A stretch of 64,000 bases of DNA. Source: Fomitopsis serialis (Eukaryota > Basidiomycota > Agaricomycetes > Polyporales > Fomitopsidaceae). Positions 20,183 to 30,719 of the stretch are shown here, piece by piece. The stretch's first letter is position 1. Each line of letters starts with the position of its first letter. The notes under the pieces were generated by a model. The model saw only the letters and a list, made by a program, of their open reading frames with translations, ran no database searches and was not told the DNA's origin. The position numbers were made by a program, and so were the translations under genes. The stretch is taken from contig NW_025955069.1 in the NCBI RefSeq assembly GCF_022376445.1, positions 1-64,000 of the forward strand, in the 5' to 3' direction.

Positions 20183-22286
20183 GCTCAAGCTACTTGTCAT
20201 ACTTTAAGAGAACAGAAAATGCTGCATATCTGGACCTAGCTATCCAGACATTTCAGGAGTCTTTGGATTTATTACCTAATGAACACCCAATGAAAGTTGA
20301 TCAGCTATGCAATCTTGGAGGTGCATACTTGATGAAGTTCAAGCATCTTCATAATGTCTTAGACATTGACCACACAATCAGTGTGTTGCAGCAAGCAGTT
20401 GAGCATTCGCTACCAGGCACTTCTACTGCACTTTTGGCACAGATGCAGTTAGGTGAAGGTCACTATGAGAAGGCTATATACATGATCACCAGCCTGAATG
20501 ACAAATTTGCATATGTCCCAGAAATGAAAAATGCTATGAAGTTCCACAGATCAGCTGCTTGCTGTGATTATGGCTCTGCTTTATCCAGAATGGTAGCTGC
20601 CTGTAGATGGGCGGATGCTGCACAGAAGCTGGGAAATGGACAAGATGATTGTATAGCAGCATATGAGAGAGCTTTCACACTACTACCAGAAGTTGTTTGG
20701 TTAGGGAAGTCAGTAGCAAACCAGTATGCTGATCTGGCTAGGTGGAACACACTTGCAACTCAAGCAGCAAATATTGCAATTTATCTGGGACAATACCAAA
20801 GAGCTGTGGAATGGCTTGAACAAGGGAGATCTATCACATGGAATCAGCTCCTCCAGTTGCGCACCCCTCTTGATGAATTACAAAGTGCCCACCCAGTTCT
20901 CTCTGATGAACTCAAATCTGTGTTCCAACACCTTGAGATGCTGAGTCATGACAGAGAAAAGTCTGCTGTGCACAACCATATGACAATGGAACAGATTGGC
21001 CAGTTTCGCAGAAGGCTTGCCATGAGAAGGGATGAGCTGGTACAGGAAGTGAGAACTCTACCAGGATTCAAGGATTTTTTGAGGGCAAAGCCATTTTCTG
21101 AGCTCCTTGATGCTGCCAATGATTCACCAGTTATCTACTTGGTTCTGGATGATCATGCCTCATGTCATGCAGATGCACTTATATTGATGCCAGGCCAAAA
21201 TTCTGTGGTCAATCTGCACCTCAAGGGCTTGTCTAAGAAACAGATCCAGAGTATGCATGAGTCCTTGCAGACACACTTGGGTGGACAAACTGTGCGCAGT
21301 GCACAGAATGTTTCTGAACATGCTGCAAAGTTAGTTTCCATAAGTGGTTCCAATGTCTTGCATATGCATGACATACTCAGCCAACTGTGGAACAACATTG
21401 TCAATCCAATCATTCAAGCTCTAGAACTTCCAGTATGTGATATTCTTTTCATGCATAGTAGCCTTTAAAGCTGACATATTGGTTCTAGATTGTGACAGAC
21501 CACCCTCCCCCTCACATTTGGTGGTGCATGACAGGTCCCCTTACCTTCCTGCCAATACATGCTGCAGGGGACTATAGCATGGATGAGCCTGGCCATAAGA
21601 TATCTGACTACATGGTATCCTCATACACTCCAACTCTCACTGCATTAATCAAGGCTAGGCAGAAGGCTGCCAATCCTAGTCCAGCCATATTGGGCATCTG
21701 CCAAACTCAAGCTTTGGGCTATTCTGTGCTACCAGCAGTTGCCCAAGAGTGGAGTGGCATAGAAGACATAGCTGCCAAGACACACAGCAGCACAGATAGC
21801 CTGCATGACAGTGCTGCTACACTTGAGAATGTCTTAAGCAAGATGCAGACAGCCCAATGGGTGCACTTGGCTTGTCATGGGATTCAAGACTCTGAAAACT
21901 CCATAGAGAGTGCATTCATACTCCACAATGATGCTCTGAAGCTCTCTAGGATTGTTCAGCAGGACCTAGACCAAGCAGACTTTGCTTTCCTATCAGCATG
22001 CCAAACTGCCACAGGTAACATCAAGCTCTCTGACCAGGCAGTACACCTTGCTGCAGGCATGCTGTTTGCTGGGTTCAGGTCTGTCATAGCCACTATGTGG
22101 TCCATCAGAGACGAAGACGGGCCTGAGGTTGCTAGAGATGTCTATGCTCACCTGTTGGCTACCAAGGATAGCGAAGATGCTGCAGATGCCCTGCACATGG
22201 CTGTACAGAACCTCAGGAAGAAGTACCCTGGAACCGAGGACAAGGACATCCTAGCTTGGGCTCCGTTCATCCATATGGGCTGTTGA
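20183..22286 (+). CDS. TPR-CHAT protein, downstream part with the CHAT domain
   Basis: The frame of 1-925 resumes here with a further TPR-like unit (YLDLAIQTFQESLDLLPNEH), then a long helical linker. An intron at 21433-21488 (GTATGT to TTCTAG, phase 0) joins it to 21489-22286. The last 260 residues are a CHAT domain, a caspase-like cysteine protease fold. The presumed catalytic histidine lies in WVHLACHG and the cysteine in FLSACQTA, followed by LAAGMLFAGFRSVIATMW. Both catalytic motifs are intact. In prokaryotes TPR-CHAT proteins are proteases of immune or cell-death systems; in fungi their role is mostly unknown. In this haplotype this part is cut off from its promoter and N-terminus by the insertion. 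Confidence 0.85.
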
Positions 22287-22575
22287 AGGAACTTCGAGTT
22301 TCATCGCTTATGCACGTTGTACTATAGTTTGACCGATGTCAACCGCTCGCCGAATCCGCAGAACGAGTTGTTTCTCATGTACAGTAGTTTGTAGTAGCCG
22401 AATTGCGTCTCGTGTACAGTAGCTTGCGTATGCTGTCGAACGATATAACCTACATTGTTTTTGCAAAAGCTTCGATGAGACCGGAACGCGTGTCGATCAC
22501 GACGGCGACGAGCAAAGAGGTAATACTCACCCGATCGCTCACCAACTTCCGCGCCAGAGCTTATCCCATCAGCAC

Positions 22576-24011
22576 TCACAACGACGGCTTCTTCTCGCTA
22601 TCACGACGCAACAGTTGATTCTGCACGATCAGAAGGAGCGCATACAGCGTCTCGATCCGCTACACTCGCGTAAGCTCTCGCCGAACAATTCAAGCGACGC
22701 GATCACACTCACAGGCATAGCCACGCCCCTCGCCCGGCCCATACGTACGAGCTCACCGAGGATGACCTCCACCTCTGTCGGGCGCCCACTCTCCACGTCC
22801 ACGAGCGTGCTCGCGCGGTGACTCGCGTCGGGGCTCGCATGTATGCGCGCCGTGTTGCGCAGCGTATTCTCCACCACCTCCGGGTCCAGCCCCGGGCCGT
22901 CCACGCTGTCGGGGAAGAGCACCGTCCCGAGCGTGTAGACCTCCTGCATCGCCGCGCGGATAGCCGGGATGCTGTAGTCAGCGATCGCGGGCGACGCGCT
23001 CGAGATCTCGCCGGGTCGGAGAGTTGGTGTGGAAGAGGCGGACGGCGCTGCGCCGGGCTCGAGGTGGGGCGGGCGGAAGATGGCGGTGAGCGGGAAACGG
23101 GTGAGGGCGGCGGTGATGCCGAGGCAGGCGTTCCAGAAGTTCTTGCTGTACTTGACGCGTTGGATCTCGGCGACGATCGAGGTTTGGCTGCCGCCTGCGG
23201 CGAGGATGCGCTCGAAGTCGGACAGGAGAGCGCTCTCCTCTGGCGTGTTCTTTGTCGTTGTCGACGACGGGCGGTAGACACCTAACGAGACGCGGTCCTA
23301 GATAATATTAAGTTTCAACTCGTTTGTGTAGCACGCGATAGTGCTCACGAAGTCGTTGTGTTCCACGACATTACTGCCCTTCATACCCGTACCAATCCAG
23401 ACTGCCGTGCTGATGATTTTCGGCTCCTCATTCGGCTGTAGCTTCTTGAGTGCCTCGTACAGGTCGACTTCGACGTTCAGTCCATTCTGCATCAACACGT
23501 ACGTCGGCTGAGGATACTGATCCGAATATGGCGACGAAAGAAGGGGCGCGAGGAGGGCTGGAGTGCGGGTCAGCTCCGGAATTGCCTTGGTCGTGACTAC
23601 CACGTAGTTATATGGACGATCCGCTGCCTCTGCGACAGAGCGGCACACTGGCGGACGAGAGTTCAGAGCTAATTCGCAGGAGGGGAACGAGTGTACCCAC
23701 GTCGGTCAGGCCTCCACCCTCGGTGCTCGCCGTACTTGCGGCTGAGGAAGTGTAGCCCCTCATCTTCCGCCAACGTCAGTGTACGGTCGCTAAGCTAGGC
23801 GTAGGCTATACACCACCTTTCACTGACTGGTAGTTGCTCCGTGCAACGACCGTTACATGCGCTTGACCACTTCGCTTCAGGATCAACGAGTCTTCGTACC
23901 GCGATCTTCCCTCTCAGAGACAAACTCGAAGCGTGGATAATTCTGCGACTCACAGATGGCTCCTACTGCGCCGAGACCCACTAGAAGTACCTCTCTCAGT
24001 TGCGACGACAT
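22576..24011 (-). CDS. Ketopantoate-reductase-like protein, copy A
   Basis: Six exons on the minus strand: 24011-23954, 23891-23817, 23763-23701, 23647-23349, 23297-22713 and 22659-22576, together 387 residues. It starts MSSQLREVLLVGLGAVGAI, a Rossmann NADP-binding motif (GLGAVGA). It continues with the ApbA/PanE N-domain (YNYVVVTTKAIPEL, YVLMQNGLNVEVDL, IISTAVWIG) and the C-domain (KYSKNFWNACLGITAALTRF, STLVDVESGRPTEVEVILGE), ending ETLYALLLIVQNQLLRRD. The family reduces 2-dehydropantoate to pantoate in coenzyme A synthesis; fungal paralogs often have untested substrates. All splice sites are GT-AG. It is divergent from the hydrolase at 24582 and has a near twin at 45355-46792. Confidence 0.88.
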
Positions 24012-24581
24012 GGTGGTAGCGGGTGTACTTTGCTTACGACTACCAGTGCTACGCCGACGGTCGCCCGTTCATCCGGCGATTGCGTAACTTCAGCTTCGGA
24101 CTCTACGCGCTGGTAGCTTACGCTAGACTCCCTCCTTTGCATCGCATGCGAATTCTGTTGATGACCTTTGAGCGACATAGAGCATAAGGTGGATTGGCCA
24201 GCCTGAGCGGTCGTGAAGGGGCGTAGGAATGAAGCGGCGCGCATCCGAGTCCCAGGCGAGGAGGAGGCGTGTATAGCGCGCGCTTGAACATCTGAACCTG
24301 GATTGAACTTGCCTCCACTGGCAGCAGCACCGGGCGATCATAGCCTTGCATAACATCCTCACGTCCTCAGAGTGCGCGTGAATCTTGACACCGTCAATCC
24401 CTGGTACCATGGCGGCAGTACCGGTGCTGAATCAGAGTCCTTGGCAAGGATTTCACGAGCAGGGGCCAGTTGCCCGGAGCCCGGTTTGACGCGGACGCCT
24501 GGAGATTGCGCAGGCGCGTCCGACCCACCCAGGTATTAAAGCATCTTGTTCTACGATTACCTGTCCTTCCCCGAAATCAAG
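24012..24581. promoter_or_regulatory. Shared upstream region of the divergent reductase/hydrolase pair A
   Basis: The two start codons face away from each other across 570 bp, an arrangement kept in the other arm (44820-45354). Both genes probably share regulatory sites here. I see no clear TATA box. Confidence 0.5.
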
Positions 24582-26174
24582 ATGGACCGTACGTCGTACA
24601 AGGAAATCACCACCAAGCGCAGCATCAAGTACAGCTACTACTCCTCGTCTGGCGACGCGTCAAAACCGACCCTTCTGTTCGTGCATGGTTTCCCGTCAAC
24701 CTCGTATGACTGGCGTAACCAAGTCGCGTTCTTCAAGGCGAAGGGCCACTCAATCATTGCGCCTGACATGCTGGGCTACGGTGGAACGGACAAGCCAGCA
24801 GAGACAGCTCTGTACAAGCACAGCGCGATGTGCGCGGATGTGATTGACATTCTGGACGCGGAGAACGTGAGCAAGGCGATCGTGATAGGACACGACTGGT
24901 GAGTGCAGTTTGGCAAGGAGCTCGCTGCGTGGCTGGGTTGAGGCGCGATATGGGCGCACTGCTGGGGAGAGTGCATTGCGGGGGCTATATGCGTCCTAGG
25001 TTTAGCCAGACCAATCGGCACATAGAATGTTTTCCATATGCCCACCTATCCAGGCATACTGACAGAGTGCTTGGCTCGCAGGGGTGCACCTCTTGTGGGT
25101 CATTTGGCTGTACGCTACCGAGAGCGCTTCCTCGCATTCGCATTCCTCGCGGTCGGCTACACACCATCGTTCGCGAACTTCAACTACGAGACCGCCATGG
25201 CCACGGTCAAGCAAGCCATCGGCTACGAGCCTTATGGCTATTGGCGGTGAGCATAACTGGTCTTACGGTGGACCTCGTTCTGAGATGCGCCAGGTTCTTC
25301 GTTGAAGAGGGTACCGACCAAGTCATGAAGGACCACGTCAGTGTTCCTCGCCCCCACGTTCGCTGTCATCCTGCAATCGACTGACTTGCTGCGTTGCCTA
25401 GTTGGAGTCGACGCTCGGGATCATTCACCCCGCAGACCCTGCGACTTGGAAGGAAGATCTCTGCGTACCTGGGGCGGCGAAAGCGGCACTTCTTGCAGAT
25501 AAGAGGACTCCGATAGCCTCTTACGTAACTCCGGAGGTGAGTTCTCATGCCGTAGCATTCAGGTTGTACGGAACATTACTCTGTTCGCCCTGTTCTATTG
25601 CGACCATGATCGGTAGAGTTAGGTAGCCTGACACAAGCCTGACATGGATGAAATTGAACTCGAGTCGATCTCCATATAGTGCTGCCACTGCCGCTTTGTC
25701 TCCATCCGTGATGGGCATGGTCATCTGTACCTTGACTGCTATGCTCCCGTGTTCGACGAACGAGGACTTACGCTGGCTTTTCACACAGGTGAAGCAGCAC
25801 CTGACAGATATGATCGTCAAAGACGGGCTCGGCGGCGCACTGAATTGGTACAAGGTGATCCTCAGCGGTCTCGCCGCAGAAGACGACAAGGGTGGGATCC
25901 CGGCCGGTTTACAGTCCGAGTGCTCGCTCACACAGACGTCGTAGGCATCCCCCAGGAACGACTCCCCCTTCCTCTTCCAGTGTTGTATATCGGTGGGAAG
26001 CAGGACTGTGTGAACCCGTCTGCGCTTGCGCTGCGGACGTCGACGCAGCTGTGTTCAGACCTCACGGTGAAGGAGCTAGACACGGGCCATTGGCTCCAGC
26101 TGGAGGCCCCAGACGAGGTCAACGAGACGCTGAAGGAGTGGGTCGAGACTGTCGAGAAGAAGGCGAAGTTGTAA
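24582..26174 (+). CDS. Epoxide-hydrolase-like alpha/beta hydrolase, copy A
   Basis: Six exons: 24582-24898, 25082-25246, 25294-25336, 25402-25536, 25765-25891 and 25945-26174, together 338 residues. Visible motifs are the oxyanion-hole HGFP, DMLGYGGTDKP, the nucleophile elbow GHDWG (Asp about residue 105), a cap tyrosine in LNWYK and the catalytic-histidine region near the end (GHWLQLEAP). This set is that of soluble epoxide hydrolases, which open epoxides to diols, although haloalkane-dehalogenase-like activity cannot be excluded. The fourth intron is long (25537-25764). One donor is the weak GTCAGT (25337). All introns are GT-AG. The frame is intact throughout. Confidence 0.87.
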
Positions 26175-26455
26175 GTTATGGAAGGGAAGTGGCAAGATTT
26201 GGGTGACATCTAGGTGCATGTACGATATTGGTGAGTGTCAAGTGTTTCTGGGGTGTCAGCTGCTAACGTGCATTGCAGGGACGGATCGTGTACAGCACAA
26301 CAATCAGGCAATCATGTACTCGACTTGTACACCAACGTAGTCCGTTGTCGTGATCCTCTTTGCTCACGGAAACACCTCCGGAAAGGAAAGGAAATGCATA
26401 TTAAAGAGCCTCCCACTTTTCGCGTGCGTTAGTGCAGCATGCATGACGTGGGTTG

Positions 26456-26930
26456 CTTTCATTGGGGGGAGGTTCCTTGCAGGGCGTATTTACGCTCCAG
26501 GAATGGAAAGTATCAAATGGCCAGCTTCTGGCTGTCAAGTGCAGAGCGCCGGGTCTGCACCGACGGGTTTTACCGCGGTACCGAATAAGAGTTACAGGTA
26601 CGTGCCGGCAGCTGCAATACCGTGTTCGGCAAGCTGTCATTGTTCGCAGCGTCTAATGCATTCCGCTGTTATGACACCATAAGTACACTCCGCCACAATG
26701 CATTCCCTAATCGAACGACGGTCGTGCGTCGCACCGGTGAAACTGGTCGATAATACGCGAGCGAGCAGGGATTGCATCCAATTATGATGCGCCCGTTGCA
26801 CACTGATCGGGTCTCGCTACCAAATCTGCAACCGGCTTTGCCGCTCCTCCGGAGCAGGGCGGTTCAGGATGATGTAAATGGGTATAAGGTACAGCGTCGC
26901 AAGGAGTCTGCAGCTACTCGTGCTGCACTA
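26456..26930. other. Intergenic, nothing recognised
   Basis: Short frames only. The duplicated block ends near 26455, and the degraded acyltransferase-like gene begins beyond 26930. Confidence 0.5.
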
Positions 26931-28557
26931 CTCACACTCTACCCATGGCTAACAGCACATCACACCCACTATGGATCCCATGGTCCAGGCTCTCCAGCGT
27001 ACATTCCCGAAGCTGCCCTCGCGAGTAGTCGTCCTCTCTCCATAGGAGAACTCATGTACGCCGCGAGCCGGCGCGGAGGCGGCATGACCGATCCCTCCAC
27101 TATCGTCTCGCTGGAGTGCTCTGGAGGATACACCATCACCAACGACGAAGTATCCTCGCCTGCGCGGCATTGCGCCTCGGTACCCCCTCCTCGCATCCAA
27201 CGTCACATTCCTCAGCGGGCCCCACTTCCTGGTCAACGCACCCGCGACGCTCGCGCGCGCGCTGCAGAGCGCTAAGGCTCAGGTCGAGTTCCACACCTTC
27301 CATGATCAGGAGCAGCGTGATCGCCCTGCGCGACGAGTGGCTGCTTCGACGCCGACAAAGCGCTTGACATCCGCGAGCGGACGTGCGCCCTCTGGTGGGG
27401 CAGGGATGCCGACCCGCAGTCGGGCAAGTACGTGTTCGGTCTCATCACAACGCACTTCGTCACCGACAACCGCCGGCGCCTGAACCTCATGCGCCGCTTC
27501 CTGGAGCTGCTCGCGAGTCCAGGACGCGCACAAGCGGAGTTGGATGCCACTTTGCTGCGAAGGCTGCGCCTGTGCCGATCCCTGTACCCACGGAACACCT
27601 CAAACCCCAACTCGGTGACGACGCTGAGGAGGCTCGTCAAGCCAAGATCGTCTTCGACGAATTGGTCAATCAGTACGCCAAGAAGGTATGTCAGACCTGT
27701 TCAGCCCGGTGCAGCCTTCTCATGACATGCCTACAGCCAATGTCGGGCATCGTCGCTGATGGCACGCCCGCAGCCGCGCTGACTCCGCGTATACTGCGCA
27801 AAGTCTGGTCGAGCGAAGAAACCGCGCGGATCCTCCGTGCTTGTAAAGCGCACGGCGTCACTATCACGCATCTCGTCAATATCGCGGGCGCCCTGTCCTC
27901 CGTGCACGACAAGAGTGGTCCGACGAACGCTCCTCAGTTAACGACGACGACGACGACGCGCTCTACTTCGACTTCAGCCAGCCTATGGATATCACCGCTA
28001 AGATTCCGCAGCACCCAGGCGGAATTACGAGCAGCGATCTGGAAGTTGCCGTCCGGATTGAGTTGTACCCCGTCATGCTCCGTGTCCCTCGTTCGGTCGC
28101 GACGGGCAACGAGAGCCAGGAAAGCATTTGGGAGGTCGCCAAGCAGTTCAAAAAGCAAAATGACGCCTTCGTGAAGTCGCCCTACTTCTGGCACTTCCTT
28201 CCGATGTATCGTCCGATGATCACGGAGTCCTACAACGCGAAGCTTGCTGGAAGACCGGCGATGCCGTTCATGAGCAGCTTGGGCGACCTCAAGACGGTCC
28301 TGCCTGCGCGCTACCCGGTTCAGACGTCGAATACTGCGAACGGTCACGCGGGAGATACCGGTGCGGAAATCCGGATTACAGAGAACTGGACCGCTGGCAG
28401 AATCGATCCCTTCTCCCTCGTCTACCACCTCTTCACGTTCGACGGTCGTCTTTACTTGCAGTTCAGGTACAACATGAACCGTACGAGCAGTGCGCTGATC
28501 GAGCCTTGGTTCGAGCGTGTGGTAGCCATCGTATCGCGATCCACCCAGGACGCATAG
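26931..28557 (+). pseudogene. Acyltransferase/condensation-domain-like gene, frameshifted
   Basis: Fragments in changing frames line up as one protein: RPLSIGELMYAASRRGGG and PSTIVSLECSGGYTITNDEV, then YPLLASNVTFLSGPHFLV, then KYVFGLITTHFVTDNRRRLN, then PIPVPTEHLKPQLGDDAEEA, a GT-AG intron at 27688-27735, RKVWSSEETARILRACKAHG, and finally the frame from 27985 with FTFDGRLYLQFRYNMNRTSS. The order and the HxxxD-like ITTHFVTD motif suggest the CoA-dependent acyltransferase/condensation superfamily (alcohol acetyltransferase type); this is by resemblance only. At least four single-base frame changes lie between 27150 and 27950, one in an ACG repeat near 27940. Either the gene is decaying or this stretch is poorly sequenced. 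Confidence 0.55.
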
Positions 28558-29224
28558 TTATCGTATGTTCATCTTTGGCGGCTGTCTCACTGTGGCTGAC
28601 CCAGTCATACAGTTTGGTACAGTAATGCGATGGTTTCTTATTGCACGTAGGATCATTCCGCACAGGAAACATTGCATGATGTTGCTATATGTCGCCTTAC
28701 TATTCTCGCAGACGCATTACGAGCTATCTGCTCTCTGCGACTCAGTGTTTGCATTACCGGGTCAGCCGCACAATAACCCTGTATCGTGTCTTGCGCTCGG
28801 AAGTTGGTGCTGCTCGTTCGCAGAGGCCACGTAGATTGTGAAGAATGTCGACTCAGACGAGTCCACGAGTGTAACCCAGCCCAAGCCCAGCCTGTCGGCA
28901 ACAAAATACTGGACTGACAAAATCAGTCACGGGGACTAAACGCAGATCTCGGCGCTTGTGCGATCTACCGAAATACTCGGCCTCACTGACCACCGCTCCT
29001 CACTGACCCCCATCAACGTTTCAATACGCAAGCGCGCCGTATTTCCTCAGGGACAAGTCGACACCTTTGCGTCGCTATCACAAGGATAAGACATGTAAGC
29101 TGATCGATGATGCATGCCATCGGAGTATTATATTGACTTCAAGTTCAGCGCGATCAGAGAGGTTGTTGGACGAGAAGTGCACCTTCTGTTTCGTTTTCGG
29201 AACTCATTCTACGAGGCAAACACA
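28558..29224. other. Intergenic, nothing recognised
   Basis: No convincing frame, RNA gene or repeat. It probably holds the promoter of the F-box gene. Confidence 0.5.
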
Positions 29225-30413
29225 ATGCCTGCTCAATCGGAGACAACTTATCCGTAAGGCTCACAAGGCATCCGGGGTGTCCAAGTGGTCCTCACTAATT
29301 GTTTGAGTTCTCCAGACTGCAGGACAACGGAGATGGTATCGTGATTTCCATCCCTGCTCCGCCGACCCAAGCGTCTCCTCGTCACGAAGAGTTATGGACG
29401 GAGATGCTGGTTCACAGTGAAGCCATCCGCGACCTCAAATCAAGGTGGAACACTCTTGCGACGATATCCAGGCTTCCTGACGAAGTCCTCGGAGAAGTGT
29501 TCTTCCAGCTGAACCTCCTCTACCGCAGCGACGAACTAGAATGGCGCTTGAGTCATCGCTACGAGTGGATCAATGTCTGTCAAGTCTGCTCGCACTGGCG
29601 CACCGTCGCTCTCAGTAGCCCCAGGCTTTGGAGCGACATTACCGCGACGCGGTCGATAAACTGGACGAAAGAAGTGCTTGCGCGGTCTCAGTACGCGCCC
29701 CTCCGCGTGCAAATCGCAATGACCAACATGGCCGATGGCATGGACAAGGCGGCTCGATTGTTTCTGGCGGACCTTGCACGCATCGAGGAGGCGGTCGTCG
29801 GTGTCTCGACAGAGGCGTTTGAAATCCTGGATGCCCTCGACGCCCCCGCGCCAGTTCTCCGGTTTCTCACCGTGAAAGCGGTACACCACAGAACTTTTAG
29901 GCCGCCTGGAGCACAACGGACCATCCCTCCTCTGCACGTCTTGGCGCGCCCCTTCATCAACCGTTTGGAACAGCTGACTCTCTTTGGCTGCCCTTTCCCA
30001 TGGAATACCCCCGTGTCCTTCACATCCCTCTCACATCTCAGGCTAGTCGGGACAGGCGCTGAGCGACCTCCGATGTCTGATGTCATGGCTACCCTAGCGC
30101 ATCTGCCACTATTGGAGTGCGTCGACCTCGAGGATACACTTCCTGTCCTTCCGGAGGACGTCACCTCAGTGCCAGCATCCTCGATGTCCGTCGATATGCG
30201 TCGCTTGAGAAATCTGCGGTTGGTAGGGGAAACTATTGACTGCGCCCACTTCCTTAGGTGCCTCACGTTCCCCGAATCGATCAGCCTCACTCTGCAATGC
30301 ACGTCGAAGAGGGGCCTGGTCGATCTCGTATCCTGCATCCAGGACAAAACGCCGCTGATCCGGCAACCTCGCACTTTAGTGCTCGACGAAGACTTCGCTG
30401 AGTCCAGCTTCCG
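29225..30413 (+). CDS. F-box protein, upstream part (interrupted)
   Basis: A short first exon (29225-29253, MPAQSETTYP) is joined over a GT-AG intron (29254-29315, with a CTAAT branch-like site) to 29316-30413. The F-box-like segment is SRLPDEVLGEVFFQLNLLYR, followed by VCSHWRTVALSSPRLWSDIT. The rest is the leucine-rich, loosely repeated region usual in agaricomycete F-box proteins, which recruit substrates to SCF ubiquitin ligases. The frame is broken at 30413 by the Ty3/Gypsy element. Leaving out the element and one TTCCG, coding resumes at 40145; the pieces sum to 578 codons. A truncated product would end four codons into the LTR-derived sequence. Confidence 0.82.
30409..30413. repeat. Target-site duplication of the Ty3/Gypsy element, left copy (TTCCG)
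   Basis: TTCCG occurs before the 5' LTR and again at 40140-40144 after the 3' LTR. Confidence 0.94.
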
Positions 30414-30606
30414 TGTAAGGACGATGGTAAAGTAGTTTAGTCAGCGCCTTAGTCAGCGACCCGGAGTCCGCCGAAGGACCGTTTTATAGCTGACGCGCCC
30501 CGTTGCTCTCGTCGTCTTTTCCCCATCGTTGTACACCGCTCGCCCCTGCAATATACAGGCTTTGGCTAGCTCAGTACGGCGTCCGAGAAGACCTACACCC
30601 CTTACA
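30414..30606 (+). repeat. 5' LTR of the Ty3/Gypsy element
   Basis: Begins TGTAAGGAC and ends CCCCTTACA, with a 7-bp terminal inverted repeat (TGTAAGG/CCTTACA). A TATA-like TTTTATA lies at 30482-30488. The sequence after it (30607 on) is TCTTTTTGAGCTACCG, without the usual TGG of a tRNA primer site. Confidence 0.95.
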
Positions 30607-30719
30607 TCTTTTTGAGCTACCGACCTCGTTAAATCGAGGAGCCCCCTTACTCTCTCGCTTCACTCTCTCGCTTCCTTCTGCTTCACTCAACTCTCGCGCC
30701 ATCCATCTACCCCCAATCT

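Larger units (their letters stand above)
22287..26455 (+). repeat. Inverted segmental duplication, arm A
   Basis: This block is homologous, in reverse orientation, to 42600-47082. It contains a ketopantoate-reductase-like gene and an epoxide-hydrolase-like gene in divergent order, their shared upstream region and flanking non-coding DNA. The left edge falls right at the CHAT stop codon, where AGGAACTT/AAATTCCT still align. The right edge fades after the CTCCGGAAAGGAAA stretch near 26380-26455. The copies differ at many sites, so the duplication is much older than the LTR insertions. Confidence 0.88.
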
